Source: Glebionis coronaria (lineage: Eukaryota > Streptophyta > Magnoliopsida > Asterales > Asteraceae). Taken from it: a stretch of DNA of 64,000 nt. The stretch covers positions 292,497,147 through 292,561,146 of the forward strand of contig CM046875.1 in NCBI GenBank assembly GCA_025667525.1, given 5' to 3'. The translations under genes and the position numbers were made by a program. Each line of letters begins with the position of its first letter. Position 1 is the first letter of the stretch. Below are positions 1 through 12,065 of this stretch, piece after piece. The notes under the pieces were generated by a model that was not told where the DNA came from, searched no databases, and saw nothing but the letters and a program-made list of their open reading frames with translations.

Positions 1-35
1 TATCTCCGCTGCGTTTGACTCAATTTGGGGGTGTC
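1..35. mobile_element. possible edge of an unseen element
   Basis: The Athila-type reverse transcriptase read on the minus strand follows the family pattern down to about base 41 and then loses it, although the frame stays open. Minus-strand sequence from base 35 reads TGACACCCCCAAATTG, a plausible LTR start. This could be the boundary of an element inserted in the RT gene, with most of it outside the window. A small rearrangement would look the same. Confidence 0.3.
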
Positions 36-3000
36 ATACATACGTTCTAAATTGGCAAGGAAAGCAGAGAAAGAATCGCCATAAACCGAGAAATCATCCA
101 TGAATACTTCCATAGTTTCTTTAACCATGTCATGGAAGATAGCCATCATACACCTTTCGAACGTCCCAGGAGCATTGCATAAACCAAAAGGCATGCGTTT
201 GTAAGCAAATGTTCCATAGGGACAAGTGAATGTGGTCTTCTCTTGGTCTTTGGGATCGATGGGAATTTGAAAATACCCGGAGAAACCGTCTAAGAAGCAG
301 TAATAGTCATTAACAGCTAGACGCTCGAGCATTTGATCCATGAAAGGAAGAGGAAAATGATATTTTCTCATGGCATCATTGAGCTTGCGATAGTTGATAC
401 AAACTCTCCACCCAGTAACGAGACGAGTGGGAATCAACTCGTTGTGTTCATTGGGAACAACGGTTATTCCTCCCTTCTTGGGCACACAATGGATGGGACT
501 TACCCATGGAGAATCCGAAATAGGGTAAATCAAGCCGGCGTCAAGAAGTTTGATAACCTCTTGTTTGATGACGTCATGAATGCGAGGATTAACCCTTCTT
601 TGGCTCTGGATTGCGAGTTTAAAGTTATCTTCCATGAGAATCTTGTGAGTACAAAAGTTTGGATCAATTCCGCGGATATCGGAAATTTTCCAAGCAATTG
701 CCTTCTTATGATCTTTAAGCACGGCGATGAGGCGAGATTTCTCTTCTTCTTTCAAGTCCTTAGCAATGATGACGGGTGACTTCTTCTTATCTTCAAGGAA
801 CACGTACTCGAGATGGGACGGAAACTCCTTAAGTTCTAAATCCGGAGGATTTTCGATGGGAGGCGTATTCAAAGTCGGTTCATCGATAGCAATAGCCGTG
901 GGAGATGGTGGAGAAATATGGTCCTCTCTGTGAAGGTTCTCAATGAGACGAATGTCTTCATCCCAATTGGTGGGAGAATCGTCATTCTCTAAGTTCACAT
1001 CTCCCATGGTGGCTTCAAAATCTTTCCAAAGGAAATCACTTTCTCCAAATAGAGATAGTGATGAATCAATAGAGGAAACGGTCTCAACATTGGGAGGAGA
1101 GGTAGGAATACTTTTACAAGCATCTTTAAAGTGCTCTTCACAAGCCTCATCAAGAACGTCAATACAATTAACACTCTCGTAGGAATAAGGCTGTTTAGAA
1201 AGCTTTCCCATGTTGAAGACGACTTTATCGTCACCCACTCTCATGATAAGCTCACCCGCTTCAACATTGATGAGAGTGCGACCGGTCCTCAAGAATGGAC
1301 GACCAACGATCAATGGCACACGAGGGTCCATATCGTAGTCAACGACAACGAAATCGGCAGGAAAAGTGAATTTGTCGACTCCTACAAAAACGTCTTCGGC
1401 TATCCCCACTGGATAAGCAACCGTACGGTTAGCTAATTCCAAAGTCATTTTGGTGGGGACTAGCTCAGGGAGAGATAATTGCTTCCAAACGCTTAAAGGC
1501 ATTAAATTAATACTGGCACCTAAATCGGCTAGGGCCATGCAATTCTCTACTCCCAGGAAGTTGCAAGGGATTAAGAAACGACCCGGATCACCAAGCTTGG
1601 TTGGCAATTTCCTTAAGAGCACTGCAGAGCAATTCTCATTAAGTTGGGTATTAGCAATATCAAGAAGCTTCTCCTTGTCGCTAAGAAGATCTTTGAACAT
1701 TTTCGCATATTTGGGCATGTGAGCGAGAGCCTCAGCGAAGGAGATGTTGAAATTCAATTCTTTAAACATTTTGAGAAAGTTCGAAACTTGAATATCGTCC
1801 TTGTTTTTGAGCTTCTCTTTCCTCAACCTTGAGGGATAAGGTATATCGGAAGAAGAGGAAGGCTTTTGGAGAATAGGATCACTCACATCCTTGGGTGGAG
1901 GAGGGGTAGAAGTAAGAGGTGGAGGAATTGAGGAAGTCGAAGATTGAGGAATAGGAATATGGGAATCGTTTTCCTTAGTCACAATCACCGGTGGAGGTAT
2001 AGGAAGATCAGGTTCCTTGGTACCTTTGCCACTACGAGTGGTGATTGCTTTCATCTCCCCTCTTGGATTCGCAACGGTGTTACTCGGAAGAGTACCCGAA
2101 GAAGAGGATTGATTACCTTGGAAGAAACCAGCCATCATGTTCCTTAAGTCATTCGTTTGACTAGCCAAAGTGTTTCGCATATCAGCTCGAAGATCGTTCC
2201 CTTGTTTCACCATGTCTGCTTTCAAGTTGAGAACTTCCCGCTGGAGATTTTCCACGATCACATCATTAGTCCTCATGTAGGTTCCAATATCTTGGTGTAA
2301 TGCGGTGGGTTGGTTGGGAGGAGCATTGTAGGCGGGTGGTTGATAAGCAGGTTGTTGGTAAACTTGGTTGTTTCTTTGAGGTGGATATGGTTGTTTCTGA
2401 GGTGGTTGGTATGGTGCATGAGGTTGTTGTTGAGGAGGGCGATTGAGGTTTTGTTGTTGGTTTGGGTTGTTAGGAGGAAAACCGGGCGGGGAAAGAAAGT
2501 TGTTTGAGCGGTAGCTAAGCAAGTTGCGGTCTCCTTGAGGAAGAGCTTGATAAGCGGCCGGAGGATAGGTACCGTATGTTGCATTCACATTCTCAGAAGG
2601 GTAGTCTTGGGTGGTGGTACAAGTGGAATAAGAGTGAGGACCCCCGCATATTTCACATGGTTGGCTAACAACATTGACTTGAGCGTCTTGAGCGTTTTTA
2701 GCGTTGATGCTGTTGGTATTGTTAGCGGTGTGGGTAACAAGCGATTCAAGAAGCGTAGTAATTTTGTCAAGTCTCTTGTCGTTGTCACTAGTACTAGCAC
2801 TAGCGGCATTGGTCCGAACACTCTTGGTTTGCACACGAGACTTATTTTCAATAATATCCCAAGTGGCATTAGAAGTCTTAACCAAAATATTACCCCCCGA
2901 GGCACTATTTAGTGAATCTTGGTCATTCATGCTTAAACCATTATAAAAAGTATTAATTTGGTGCACTTTGGTAAAACCATGTTGTGGGCACTTTCTTAAA

Positions 3001-3608
3001 AGATCTTTAAAACGGTCCCAAGATTCACTAAAAGACTCATCGTACTTTTGTTCAAAATTAATGATTTCATTCCGCAAAGCGGTAGTACGAGAGGGTGGGA
3101 AAAAGTAGTTTATAAACTTGGCCTCCAAATCCGTCCACGTAAGAATACTTTGTGGCGGTTCCTTTGCAAGCCAATGTCGGGCTTGTCCCTCTAAGGAGAA
3201 AGGAAAAAGTTGTAAACGGATTACCTCTTGTGGAACACCATTGAATTTGACCGTATTCGTGTGTTGTAGGAACCGTTTGATGTGGTCATGAGGATCATCA
3301 ATGGTACGCCCCAAGAATGGTTGAGCTGAGACCATCTGAATAAAGCCGGATTTGAGCTCAAAGTTGTTGGCTGCAATCGCGGGTATGACAATTGGATCAT
3401 TGTTGCCCTCCACATGTGCTTGCAAAATTTTAATCATCGGGCGATTGTCCAGTAGAGGTTCATTGTTGTTGTTATTATTGTTGTTGAGAGGTGGATTGTT
3501 ATTGTTGTTATTGTTTTGAGGTGGGTTATTGTTGCTGTTTTGTACACCGGCCATGTCTAAGTTTTCGAGAGGCTCGGGCTCTTGATAAGACGTTGATCGT
3601 GTACGCAT
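36..3608 (-). CDS. gag-protease-RT polyprotein, partial (Athila-like)
   Basis: I read this frame by hand from the ATG at 3608 and saw no stop before the left edge, so about 1,190 residues are open. Residues 15-50 are rich in asparagine. The retrotransposon Gag domain lies at about 60-230, with the SLEGQARHWL and FFPPSRT blocks. A Cys/His knuckle CEICGGPHSYSTC follows near residue 320, with the spacing C-x2-C-x3-H-x4-C, one short of the usual CCHC. A long Pro/Gln-rich linker comes next. The aspartic protease motif ALADLGASINLMP is near residue 690 (bases 1500-1540). RT begins near residue 970 and its active site reads FMDDF near bases 81-104. The protein would form virus-like particles and copy the element RNA in the cytoplasm. 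The intact frame suggests recent activity, but the RT is cut at about base 36. Confidence 0.9.
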
Positions 3609-3810
3609 GCACCTTCAAAGAAACTAACAAAGCAAACAAGAAATATTTTTGGTTTTTATGATTTTTTTATTTTTTATTTTTTTTTTGTATTTTTGAAAAT
3701 TTTATATTTTTTAGGATTTTTGAAAATTTTTGATGATGAAAAAGTAACGTTCACGGCGAACGTATCCCAAAATCCAAGTTCTCACAAAAAACTGTTAATC
3801 TTTACGAGAA

Positions 3811-3828
3811 GAGCCGGCAGCGGCGCCA
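3811..3828 (-). other. primer binding site (Ty3, tRNA-Asp type)
   Basis: On the minus strand this reads TGGCGCCGCTGCCGGCTC and starts two bases inside the LTR. A TGGCGCC primer site is usual for Athila/Tat elements, and I remember it as tRNA-Asp-like. The same sequence occurs at 36158 in element D. Confidence 0.8.
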
Positions 3829-4062
3829 TTTGATACAATGATTTGCTATTGGTCAGATTAATTCTCTCGGAATCTTCTCGAATTTATCACAACTCAAAGT
3901 GGAATGATTGTTCTTGGTGACAAATAGAGGATTTGGTTTTCTATTCTACTAAAAGGTAAATGCGTGAAGTAATTAAAAGTAAACTAGAAGCAGTAAATCA
4001 ATAAAAATAAAACTTGAATTAAATTTAAATAAACAGTAACAGTGAATACCCTTAAAAATGCT

Positions 4063-4580
4063 TGATTCGGAATGTAGCCTTTATTCGGAATAAATCAGAC
4101 AAAACTTGTTCATGCGGAATAAACTACTCATGCGGAATATCTTTGCTTACTCGGAATAAATGGGGAAAGGCTTCATGCGGAATAATTGCTCATGCGGAAT
4201 AATAGGCTTGATCCGGAATAAGTGCTTCATGCGGAATAACTAGTTCATACGGAATAAGTGCTTCATGCGGAATAAATAGCTTATGCGGAATAAGTGCTTC
4301 ATGCGGAATAACTAGTTCATACGGAATAAGTGCTTCATGCTGAATAAATAGCTTATGCGGAATAACTGGTTCATTCGGAATAAAATGCTCATGCGGAATA
4401 AATGGTCATGCGGAATAAACTGTTGATCCGGAATAATGGTTATTCCGGATGAAGGACACTGATCCGGAATATTGGATATTCCGGATGAAGGAGTTTGATG
4501 CAGAATATGAAGGTTGATCCGGAATATTGGATATTCCGAATAAAGGAGCTTGATGCGGAATGTTACTTTGATTCAGAATA
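4063..4580 (-). repeat. CGGAATAA motif array in the LTR
   Basis: More than twenty copies of a unit such as CATGCGGAATAA, with variants GATCCGGAATA and ATTCGGAATAA, occur at 15-25 base spacing. Near 4435-4530, TTCCGG also appears in the opposite orientation, so short hairpins can form. The array lies several hundred bases downstream of the TATA box, probably in R/U5, and so would be transcribed. Confidence 0.85.
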
Positions 4581-4990
4581 CTGGGAATGAAGAACAGTTA
4601 ACAGACGAAAAATAGGGTAATAGATTTTAAGCCAAAATCAACAAAGTATTTTAACCAAAACTTAAACAAAACTAATCACCAATCATCTACTAACCATAAA
4701 CATCAAACCCCAACAATAAAAACACAAAACCCAATAACTTTTGAAGATTAAAATCAACCAAATAAGAACTTGAAACTTTAAATGAAAAAGATGAAGATGA
4801 ACAAGATTGATGAAAGGATTATATTGAAAGATTCATGTAGAGTAAACAAAAGGAAAGATTAAACACTTACAAAATTAAAGATTTAACAAGAATGAAAAAT
4901 AACCAACACCTTAATGGTGTTGGCTTCCTACGAAAGAAAAGAAAGAAACTGGGAAAATGAAAACTGGTCCCAAAAGTGTGAAGGGTTCTT

Positions 4991-5000
4991 CTATTTATAG
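4991..5000 (-). promoter_or_regulatory. TATA-like box of the LTR promoter
   Basis: The minus strand reads CTATAAATAG, a good plant TATA box, near the middle of the LTR where a U3/R boundary is expected. Confidence 0.5.
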
Positions 5001-5444
5001 GCTTAGTGATTGGTTGGTGAGTGGGCTTTCTTCCTCTCCTCTTGTCTTCTCGTCTTTTCAGAAAAGTGGACATTTTCGATTCTGATTCGGTATTTGTCGA
5101 CGATTAAATTCAACTCGTCTTTTAATTTCTTCGTTTAATAGACTTGAGTTCCTTCGACATATGTAAATATTCCATCTTTGGTCCTTTTCTTCGATAAATC
5201 TTCAAATAGGCCCAATGACTTCAAATCTTTTGCATCTCTTGGACAATAGACTTCGTCTTGAGTCTTTTTCTTCGATAAAACCCGTGCAATCCCATGTTTT
5301 CTCCAATATCCATCCGGTTGGATCTGAAAACACAATAAACACAAAAACCACGCATAATTCCAAGCAAATGATATTAAATACGTGTTTTGGTCTCGTTTTA
5401 GCAAGAAATAAGTGGTAAAAGGATGGGTGTTTTCACACCTATCA

Positions 5445-6395
5445 GTTTCCTTAACGCTGACAAGTGTTATCGGGGCGTTGTCAGCAACAATGTTAGTTTT
5501 GTGGTTTTCATCTATATGTGCAGGTGGTGTTAGCATTATACCATTGGATACAGAGTTGCTTATGGATCATTGGAGAATCATTTGAGCATGCTTTTCTTTA
5601 TGGATGATGGTTGGAATTTTCTATTCCTATCTTGACATAAATTTTTTTATGTTCATGCATATTTTTGGCAACATATGTATCACAGTTTAAGGGGAGGTTT
5701 TAGGAACCTTTAGGACTTTTGGGTATCCTTATGATACTCTTATCACAATTCTAGATTGTGTCCACAGGTGAGTATGAGTTAGTTTTACTAAATCATGAGG
5801 CACTGTAGCATGCAAAGTTGATATACTATGCATGCTGCCGAGACATTTTTGGCCTAGAATTGGTAGTTGTCTGTTGGGAGGCTTGGGAATGATTTTATCA
5901 TGGGTTTTCCCTGGGAGTAACAAGGAATTTTAGGAGGTAACTTAGTTGTTAAGAGTTTTGGTTAGCAAGGGACACTAAAGGACTGTTATGTCTATCTTGC
6001 ATAAGCAAGTATGCATAACTGGACAGTGCTTGCCGCCCTATAATAATTATCAACTTATAGGTTATCTTCTCTAGGATAAATTACTTTGTTAAGGTCGATT
6101 TTCATTTTTATAAATTTTTATTTTTGGACGCTGACAAGTATTTTTCCAAGCGTTGTTGTGACCAATTTAAACGCTGACATGGCTTTGGAAAACGTTGACA
6201 AGAATATAGCCGTTGGGCGTTGGTGGGTTATTTTTGACCGTTGACACTCAATGGGACCTACCCAGTTATTACTTTTTGACGAATTTTTGGGCCGTAATTT
6301 TGGAGCAGATAACTTTCATTTAATGCATGAGATAAACTTATTTCTTTTTAATATTTTCATGATTGTATTTTTGATAATAGTTGCCTAATTTTTGA
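5445..6395 (+). other. post-pol spacer of Sirevirus A
   Basis: No convincing reading frame. The stretch holds several copies of the CGYTGACA motif at 5451-5480 and 6128-6245, and a polypurine tract-like AAGGGGAGG near 5690. It lies where other Sireviruses have the spacer between pol and ORF3. Confidence 0.45.
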
Positions 6396-6430
6396 CCAAT
6401 CACATGCATATTTCTCTCCTATATATTTGG
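6396..6430 (+). promoter_or_regulatory. candidate internal promoter for ORF3
   Basis: A CCAAT sequence at about 6396 is followed by CTATATATTTGG at 6419-6430. The ORF3 ATG at 6522 is about 95 bases downstream, which fits a short leader. A cluster of CGYTGACA motifs lies 180-290 bases upstream of the TATA-like sequence. A matching layout is seen upstream of the post-pol ORFs of elements C and E. Confidence 0.4.
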
Positions 6431-6521
6431 CTCCTATTTTAAACAGGGTACCTATCATTCTTGTCTAACAATATTTTCTCCTATACTTCATCTTTATCAA
6501 TCATTCAAATAGCTTTCAACA

Positions 6522-9500
6522 ATGACACAAAAATTTAAACCAAGTGATTTGGAATTGGGATTCAGGAGTCAACACAACATGATAGAATATTTGGACGCTG
6601 ATGATACTCTGTTTCCCCAATATACACAAATGGTGGCGTATTTGAATGCATCCCCCATTAGGTATGCTCTTTCTCATGCTCCACTCATTCCTGTCACACA
6701 TATTAAGCAGTTTTGGAACAATGTTAGTTCCTCAACAGTTAATAGAGTGACTACGTTATCATCTATTGTTCATGGGCGCACATGGGTGGTTACTGAAGCT
6801 TTGGTTCGCCAAGCTTTGCATCTTGATGATGCAGATGGTATAACCACCCTCCCCATTCATGAAATAGAACAAGGACTAAGGGCTTTAGGTTATCCTTTCC
6901 CTAATGAGGGAACTTTAAAAAATATCATAAACATGAGTTTCCCCCAGCCTGGAAGTACCTAATACATGTCCTCTTGCAATGTTGAGTCCCAAGTGTACTA
7001 CACACAATGAGATCAATAGATCTATTGCTAGTGCTATTGTGTGCATTGCTACTGGGCAAAAGTTTAATTATTCCAAAATGATTTTTGAGGGCATGTGTAA
7101 AAATAAAGGGAATAAAATGACTTTAGCTTATCCCAGATTTTTATAAATGGTTTTTGATGTCCAAAGTTACTGCACAAGGGATCATGATGATTTTTATGAG
7201 ATCCCTATGCAAAAGAAAGCAATTTTTACAAAGATGAACTCACCCCCACACCGTGACTTACCCCTCACCCCAGCTATGATTGCTGTCATTGAAGCAGCAC
7301 AACCCTAACCAGACCCTCAACCCCAACTTGACCCAATACCTGAACCTTTACCTTCACCACAACACATGCAACTTGACCAAGAACCCTTCGACGCTGACAC
7401 ATTAAATGTTGGCGTTGACATGCCTATGCCAAACGTTGACACCAATCCTTCACAGACCCAAACACCCCTTAACGAACCCACATCCACTGAATCCACATCA
7501 TCTTCTCCCCCAACATAATATAGGTTGCAAAAACTCCAAAGGACTACTGGAGTGTTCTCCTCTAGTGGTCCTAGCCATGTAGCAGAGAGAACCACCACCA
7601 CAAGTGTGGTTGGTGCTATGGATGAGGCTGGGACTATTGGTTCTGGCTTAGAAGCTGGCCAAGACAGTCCTAACATCTTTATGACCTCATCCATTCCCAA
7701 TGAATCTAACTTGGGAGGTCAAATACCTATTTTGGAGGAGGGCAGATTGGAACCCATGACATTAATGCAATTGACGGCTGTCTGCATTAGCTTGCAAAAG
7801 CAAAATGCAGACTTGGTACAAATTGTCAGTACATAAGGCCTTGAACTCAAGTAATTGAGGGAGAGGATTGTTATTTTGGAAAATGCTAGCACAAGGCGTG
7901 GGATGGAGGAATCTTCCAAAGGGGAGGATGAGCAGATTAATGTGAGTGATAAGGGCTCACATGATGGTGAATCTTTGGGTGTTGCTGAGGCCCTAACTAG
8001 TTTGAAGAAACAGCCATGTTTTGATACGTCTCTAGTCACTCCTACAAACTTAAACTTGTCTTTTACAGCTATGTTGGAGGAAATTACAAGAGGCACTGAG
8101 ACAGGTAATTTGGGCGTTGACAAGCAAGATTTAAACGCTGACATGAGTACCTTGGGCGCTAACAAAGCAAAATTGAGCGTTGACAGACCTGCAGATGAGG
8201 TTGATGTATTCCAGTCATCATCCATCATCAAAGAAGTTTCTTCACAGGTATTACCATCTACCTTACCTATAATTGATCCATTAGATAAGGGTAAGGGTAT
8301 TATGGTAGAAGTAGATGTTCCAAAGAATGCAGCACAGATTGAGTGTGATAGAAGGTTGGATGCACAATATGTGGAACAATAAAGAAAGAAGGTGGGTGAA
8401 TCACCTTTTGTTGTCACTTAAGAAGAACAAGAAGGAAGTGATGAAGCCAGTTCAAACTCAAGTGTAATGATTATAGAACAACCAGAAAGACTTGAGTATG
8501 GTGATGAGTTGGCAAAAGAGAAGTTGAATGAGTTGAAATTGCAAGTAGATTTTGACATGCCAGAAGTTGTTCAGATGTACCATGCTTGGGAAGATAGGTG
8601 TATGGAGAATCCACATTTGACTATTTCAGACCAGATATGGGGTTTGGAGATTCTTCTAAGAGTACAAAAGGATTGCAAGGTAATTCTAAAACACAGAGCT
8701 AGCAATATTCTCTCAATGTTGAAAAGGGATAGAAGGGAGTTGTAGTACATGCTACTCAGATGTCATGGAACAGGATAGACTTTTAAGAAATTGATTGGAT
8801 TGACATTTGACGAGTTGGAGTTCAAAGCTTATCCCATTTGGGCAAGAGTGCAGGAAGAAAACACTCTAAGACTTCTTTCTGATGAAAGGAAAGAAGAACT
8901 TGTAGAAGAGATGGAGCTTAAGAAGGCAATGATTGTTCCCAGACCTGTGAAGAAAGGAGTCCTCCTTGAGTTTCCCAAAGATATGGATAGGTTGAATCCA
9001 AGTGAAGCTATTATAAGAAAGAGCCTTAAGCTCTCACCATTAGAAGCTTCAGATATGGTGCAAGTGTTACCTCTTGATTCCAGAAATCCTATTATAAGCT
9101 ATGAAGAAGATGCATGTGGGTTTTGGAAGATTGGCAGGTATGGAAAAGAGGTTCACACTTTTACCACTCTTATATCTTTGTTTGCAAGTTTTGATAGAGA
9201 AGACTTGGTAGACCTTTTGAGGTTGTTAGAAGCCAATTATGAGACTGAAGCTCCTACTTCAGTCAATGCAATAAAACTGTGGTCAACATTCAAGAGAATG
9301 TGTGGACCAAGAGATGAAGATCCTTCTATTTAGAAGGATCTTTAAGATGACCTCAGTGGTCTTCAATGGCGTTTTTATTCAGCTTCTGGTGTATATTACT
9401 TGAGTTCTACAATGTTTGCTGAGTATCTTCTTGTAGATGCTCAGTATTCCATGTCCAAGGAAGTCTTGGAGAAGATGAAGACAACACAGCTGGAGATTGA

Positions 9501-9585
9501 TTATTCAAGTGACGTGGCCAAATATTTGATCAGACATATTTATTACCAATATGATAAGTGTTGTAAGATTCCTCCTACTTCTTAA
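6522..9585 (+). pseudogene. Sirevirus A post-pol ORF3, copy 1, decayed
   Basis: The frame opens with ATG at 6522. For about 145 residues it reads a domain with the words HNMIEYL, ALSHAPL, IKQFW, VTEALVRQ and LDDADGITTLP. A frameshift near 6940 and a stop at about 6962 end this part. From 7525 to 9585 a second frame carries the rest, broken by four in-frame stops near 7836, 8382, 8745 and 9333. The middle has repeats of the type NLGVDKQ and LNADM, which are the translated CGYTGACA motif. The end (about 8467-9585) has blocks such as KAYPIWARVQ and FWKIGRYGKEVH. ORF3 of Sireviruses is sometimes called env-like, but I see no signal peptide or clear membrane span. Its function is unknown. The C-terminal part resembles the ORF3 of element C in layout. 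Confidence 0.75.
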
Positions 9586-9620
9586 TGTTTATTCAGAAAC
9601 TTGATTACTAGAGTAGATAT

Positions 9621-9637
9621 CAAGTTTAGGGGAGGAT
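9621..9637 (+). other. polypurine tract before LTR A1
   Basis: The sequence CAAGTTTAGGGGAGGAT directly precedes the LTR start and is repeated almost unchanged before the next LTR at 12066. It would prime plus-strand synthesis. Confidence 0.6.
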
Positions 9638-10151
9638 GGTTGGGAATAAAATATAGCCAGTCTACTTGAGCGCTGACAAGAGTAAAACAAGCGTTGATAG
9701 GAAAAAAACAAACGTTGACATATCAAGCGTTGACAACAAGAAGTCAAGCGTTGATACATTGAAGACAAGCCTTGATGGAAAGATTTAGTCTACGCGTATA
9801 TTGTTTCTAGTTTGTATCTAGTAAGGATAAGTTCAACATTGTATTTTCTATAATTATCTTTACCTAGAATAGTTGATACGTAGACTCTTGTACAAGGCTT
9901 CTTATATCTATAAAAGAAGACCTTTAGGTTATTGTTTAATATATGTTTTCATACGTTAAACACTTTCATTGTAAGCAAGTTTGTTATCATTAATCAAGTG
10001 AAAGTTTGTTTACATCTTTGTGTGTTCTTGTAAGTGTTAATTCCGCATAACACTTAGATTATCATATACATATACAAAGGTTTCTCTACGTGTATAACTT
10101 GATCTAATCTCGTATACATAAAGCTAAATCGATCTAAGTTTGGGATCAACA
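9638..10151 (+). repeat. Sirevirus A LTR 1 (514 bp)
   Basis: It aligns along its whole length with 12066-12582 and ends GGGATCAACA. The expected TGTTAGG start is changed to GGTTGGG. A TATA-like CTATAAAAG is at about 9908. About 130-240 bases upstream of it lie six GCGTTGACA-type motifs (9667-9780). Confidence 0.75.
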
Positions 10152-12013
10152 AACCTGGTATAAACTGTCAGTACACAAGGCCTTGAATTCAAGCAATTGA
10201 GGGAGAGGATTGTTGTTTTGGAAACTGCTGAGTCTAGGAGAAGGTAGACAAGAGTCCTTTCATCAGGGGAGGATTATTACAAAGGGGAGGAAGCTGCTAC
10301 AGAGCCTGTTAATTTGAGTGATAAAGGCTCACATGAAGCTACTACAGAGCCATTTTATTTGAGTGGCAAAGGCTCATATGATGGAGAATCTTTGGTTGTT
10401 GCTGAAGCCCTTACTGAATTGAAGAAGCAATCAGGTTTTGATACATCTCTGGTTACTCCTACAAACTTGAACTTGTCTTTTACAGCTATGATGGAGCAGT
10501 TTACAAGAGGCGCTGAGACAAGTAATTTGGGCGTTGACAAGCAAAATTTGAACGCTGACACACCAAGCGCTGACAAGAGTAAATTAGGCGCTGACACAAG
10601 GAATTTGAGCGTTCACAGACCTGAAGATATGGTTGATGTATTCCAATCATCAGCTATCATCAAAGAAGTGTCTTCACAGGTATTACCATCATTCTTACCC
10701 ATCATTGATCCATTAGATAAGGGTAAAGGAATCATGGTAGAAGTAGAAGTTCCAAAGGATGCAGCACAAGTAGAGTTTGATTCAAGGTTTGCTGCACAAC
10801 TTGTGGAACAAGAGATGAAGAAGGTTGGTGAATCATCATTTGTTGTCACTTCTAAGGAACAAGAAGGAAGTGATGAAGGAAGTTCAGATTCAAGTGTGAT
10901 GATAATTGAACAACCAGAAAGACTTGAATATGGTGATGACTTGGCAAGAGAGAAGCTTAGAGAGTTAAAATTGCAAGTAGAGTATGATATGCCAGAAGTT
11001 GCTCAGATGTACCATGCTTGGGAGAATAGGATTATAGAGAATCCAGATTTGACTATTTCAGACCAAATTTAGGGATTGGAGATTCTTCTAAGAGTTCAAA
11101 GAGAATGCAAGGTAATTCTGAAGCATAAGGCTAGCAATGTTTTCTCACTGCTGAAGAGGGATAGAAGGGAGCTTTACTACATGTTACTCAGATGTCATGG
11201 AACTGGATGGACCTTCAAGAAATTGCAGGGATTATCCTTTGAAGAATTGGAGTACAAGGCTTATCCCATTTGGGCAAGAGTGCAGGAAATGAATACTCTT
11301 ATACTTCTTTCAGATGAGAGGAAAGAAGATTTTGTGAAGAGATGGAGATTCAGAAGGCAATGATTGTTCCAAGGCCTTTGAAGAAGGGAGTTCCGCTTGA
11401 GTTTCCTAAAGATCTAAATAAAATGGTTCCCAGTGAAGTTGTTCTTAGGAGAAGCATTAAGCTCTCACCCATGGAAGCTTCAAATATGGTACAAGTGTTA
11501 CCTCTTGATGCCAGAAACCCTATCATTAGCTATGAGGAAGATGCAAGTGGGTTTTGGAAGATTGGCATATATAGGAAAGAGGTACACAAATTTACAACTC
11601 TTATGTCTCTCTTTGCAAGTATGGACAGGGAAGACTTGGCAGACCTTTGGAGGTTGTTGATAGACAAGTATGAGACTGAAGCTCCTACTTCAGTCAATGG
11701 AATAAAGCTTTGGTCAACATTCAAGAGAATGTGTGCACCAGAAGAAGAAGATCCTGTTTGGAAGGATCTTAAGGATGATATCAGTGGTCTTCAATGGCGT
11801 TTGTATTCAGCTGCTGGTGTGTATTATTTGAGCTCTACAAAGTTTACTGAGTATCTACTTGTAGATGCTGAGTATCCCATGTCCAAAGAAGTTTTGGAAA
11901 AGATGAAGACAACACAGCTGGAGATTGACTATTCAAGTGACGTGGCCAAAGATTTTATTAGGCATGTTTATTACCAATATGATAAGATTTGTAAGACTCC
12001 TCCTAGTTCTTAA
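10152..12013 (+). pseudogene. Sirevirus A ORF3, copy 2, 5'-deleted and decayed
   Basis: This copy matches 7812-9585 and lacks the N-terminal domain. It begins four bases after LTR 1 with TGGTATAAACTG, where a primer binding site TGGTATCAGAGC would be expected. The frame is open from about 10314 to 11069, has a TAG at 11070, continues to about 11340 and then shifts by one base. From 11342 it is open to the stop at 12011-12013. The middle again shows repeated LGVDKQ / LNADT / LGADT words. The C-terminal half is the best preserved part and keeps the YEEDASGFWKIG and MSKEVLEKMKTTQLE blocks. Confidence 0.75.
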
Positions 12014-12049
12014 TTTTTATTCAGAAACTTGATTACTAGAGTAGATATC

Positions 12050-12065
12050 AAGTTTAGGGGAGGAT
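12050..12065 (+). other. polypurine tract before LTR A2
   Basis: AAGTTTAGGGGAGGAT directly precedes the LTR start TGTTAGG at 12066, matching 9621-9637. Confidence 0.65.

Larger units (their letters stand above)
36..5444 (-). mobile_element. Athila-like Ty3/gypsy retrotransposon, 5' part
   Basis: Read on the minus strand, the order is 5' LTR (5444 to 3831), a two-base spacer, a primer binding site starting TGGCGCC, a leader of about 200 bases and one long open frame for Gag, protease and RT. The leader (3609-3810) has a T-rich run on the plus strand. Integrase, RNase H and the 3' LTR would lie left of the window. The five bases right of the LTR are gtttc, but the partner duplication is out of view. 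The Gag, protease and RT sequences point to the Athila lineage of plant Ty3 elements. The element interrupts Sirevirus A. Confidence 0.88.
3831..5444 (-). repeat. 5' LTR of the Athila-like element (1,614 bp)
   Basis: On the minus strand it starts TGATAGGTGTGAAAACACCC and ends CATTGTATCA, directly followed by the spacer and primer binding site. The start is almost identical to the LTRs of element D at 34497 and 40025, and weaker similarity runs on for several hundred bases of U3. It contains a TATA-like box at 4991-5000 and a long array of CGGAATAA motifs downstream of that box. Confidence 0.85.

Noticed and set aside
10152..10170. Working primer binding site after LTR A1
   Set aside because: Only TGGTAT matches; the following bases belong to ORF3, so the site is a deletion junction.
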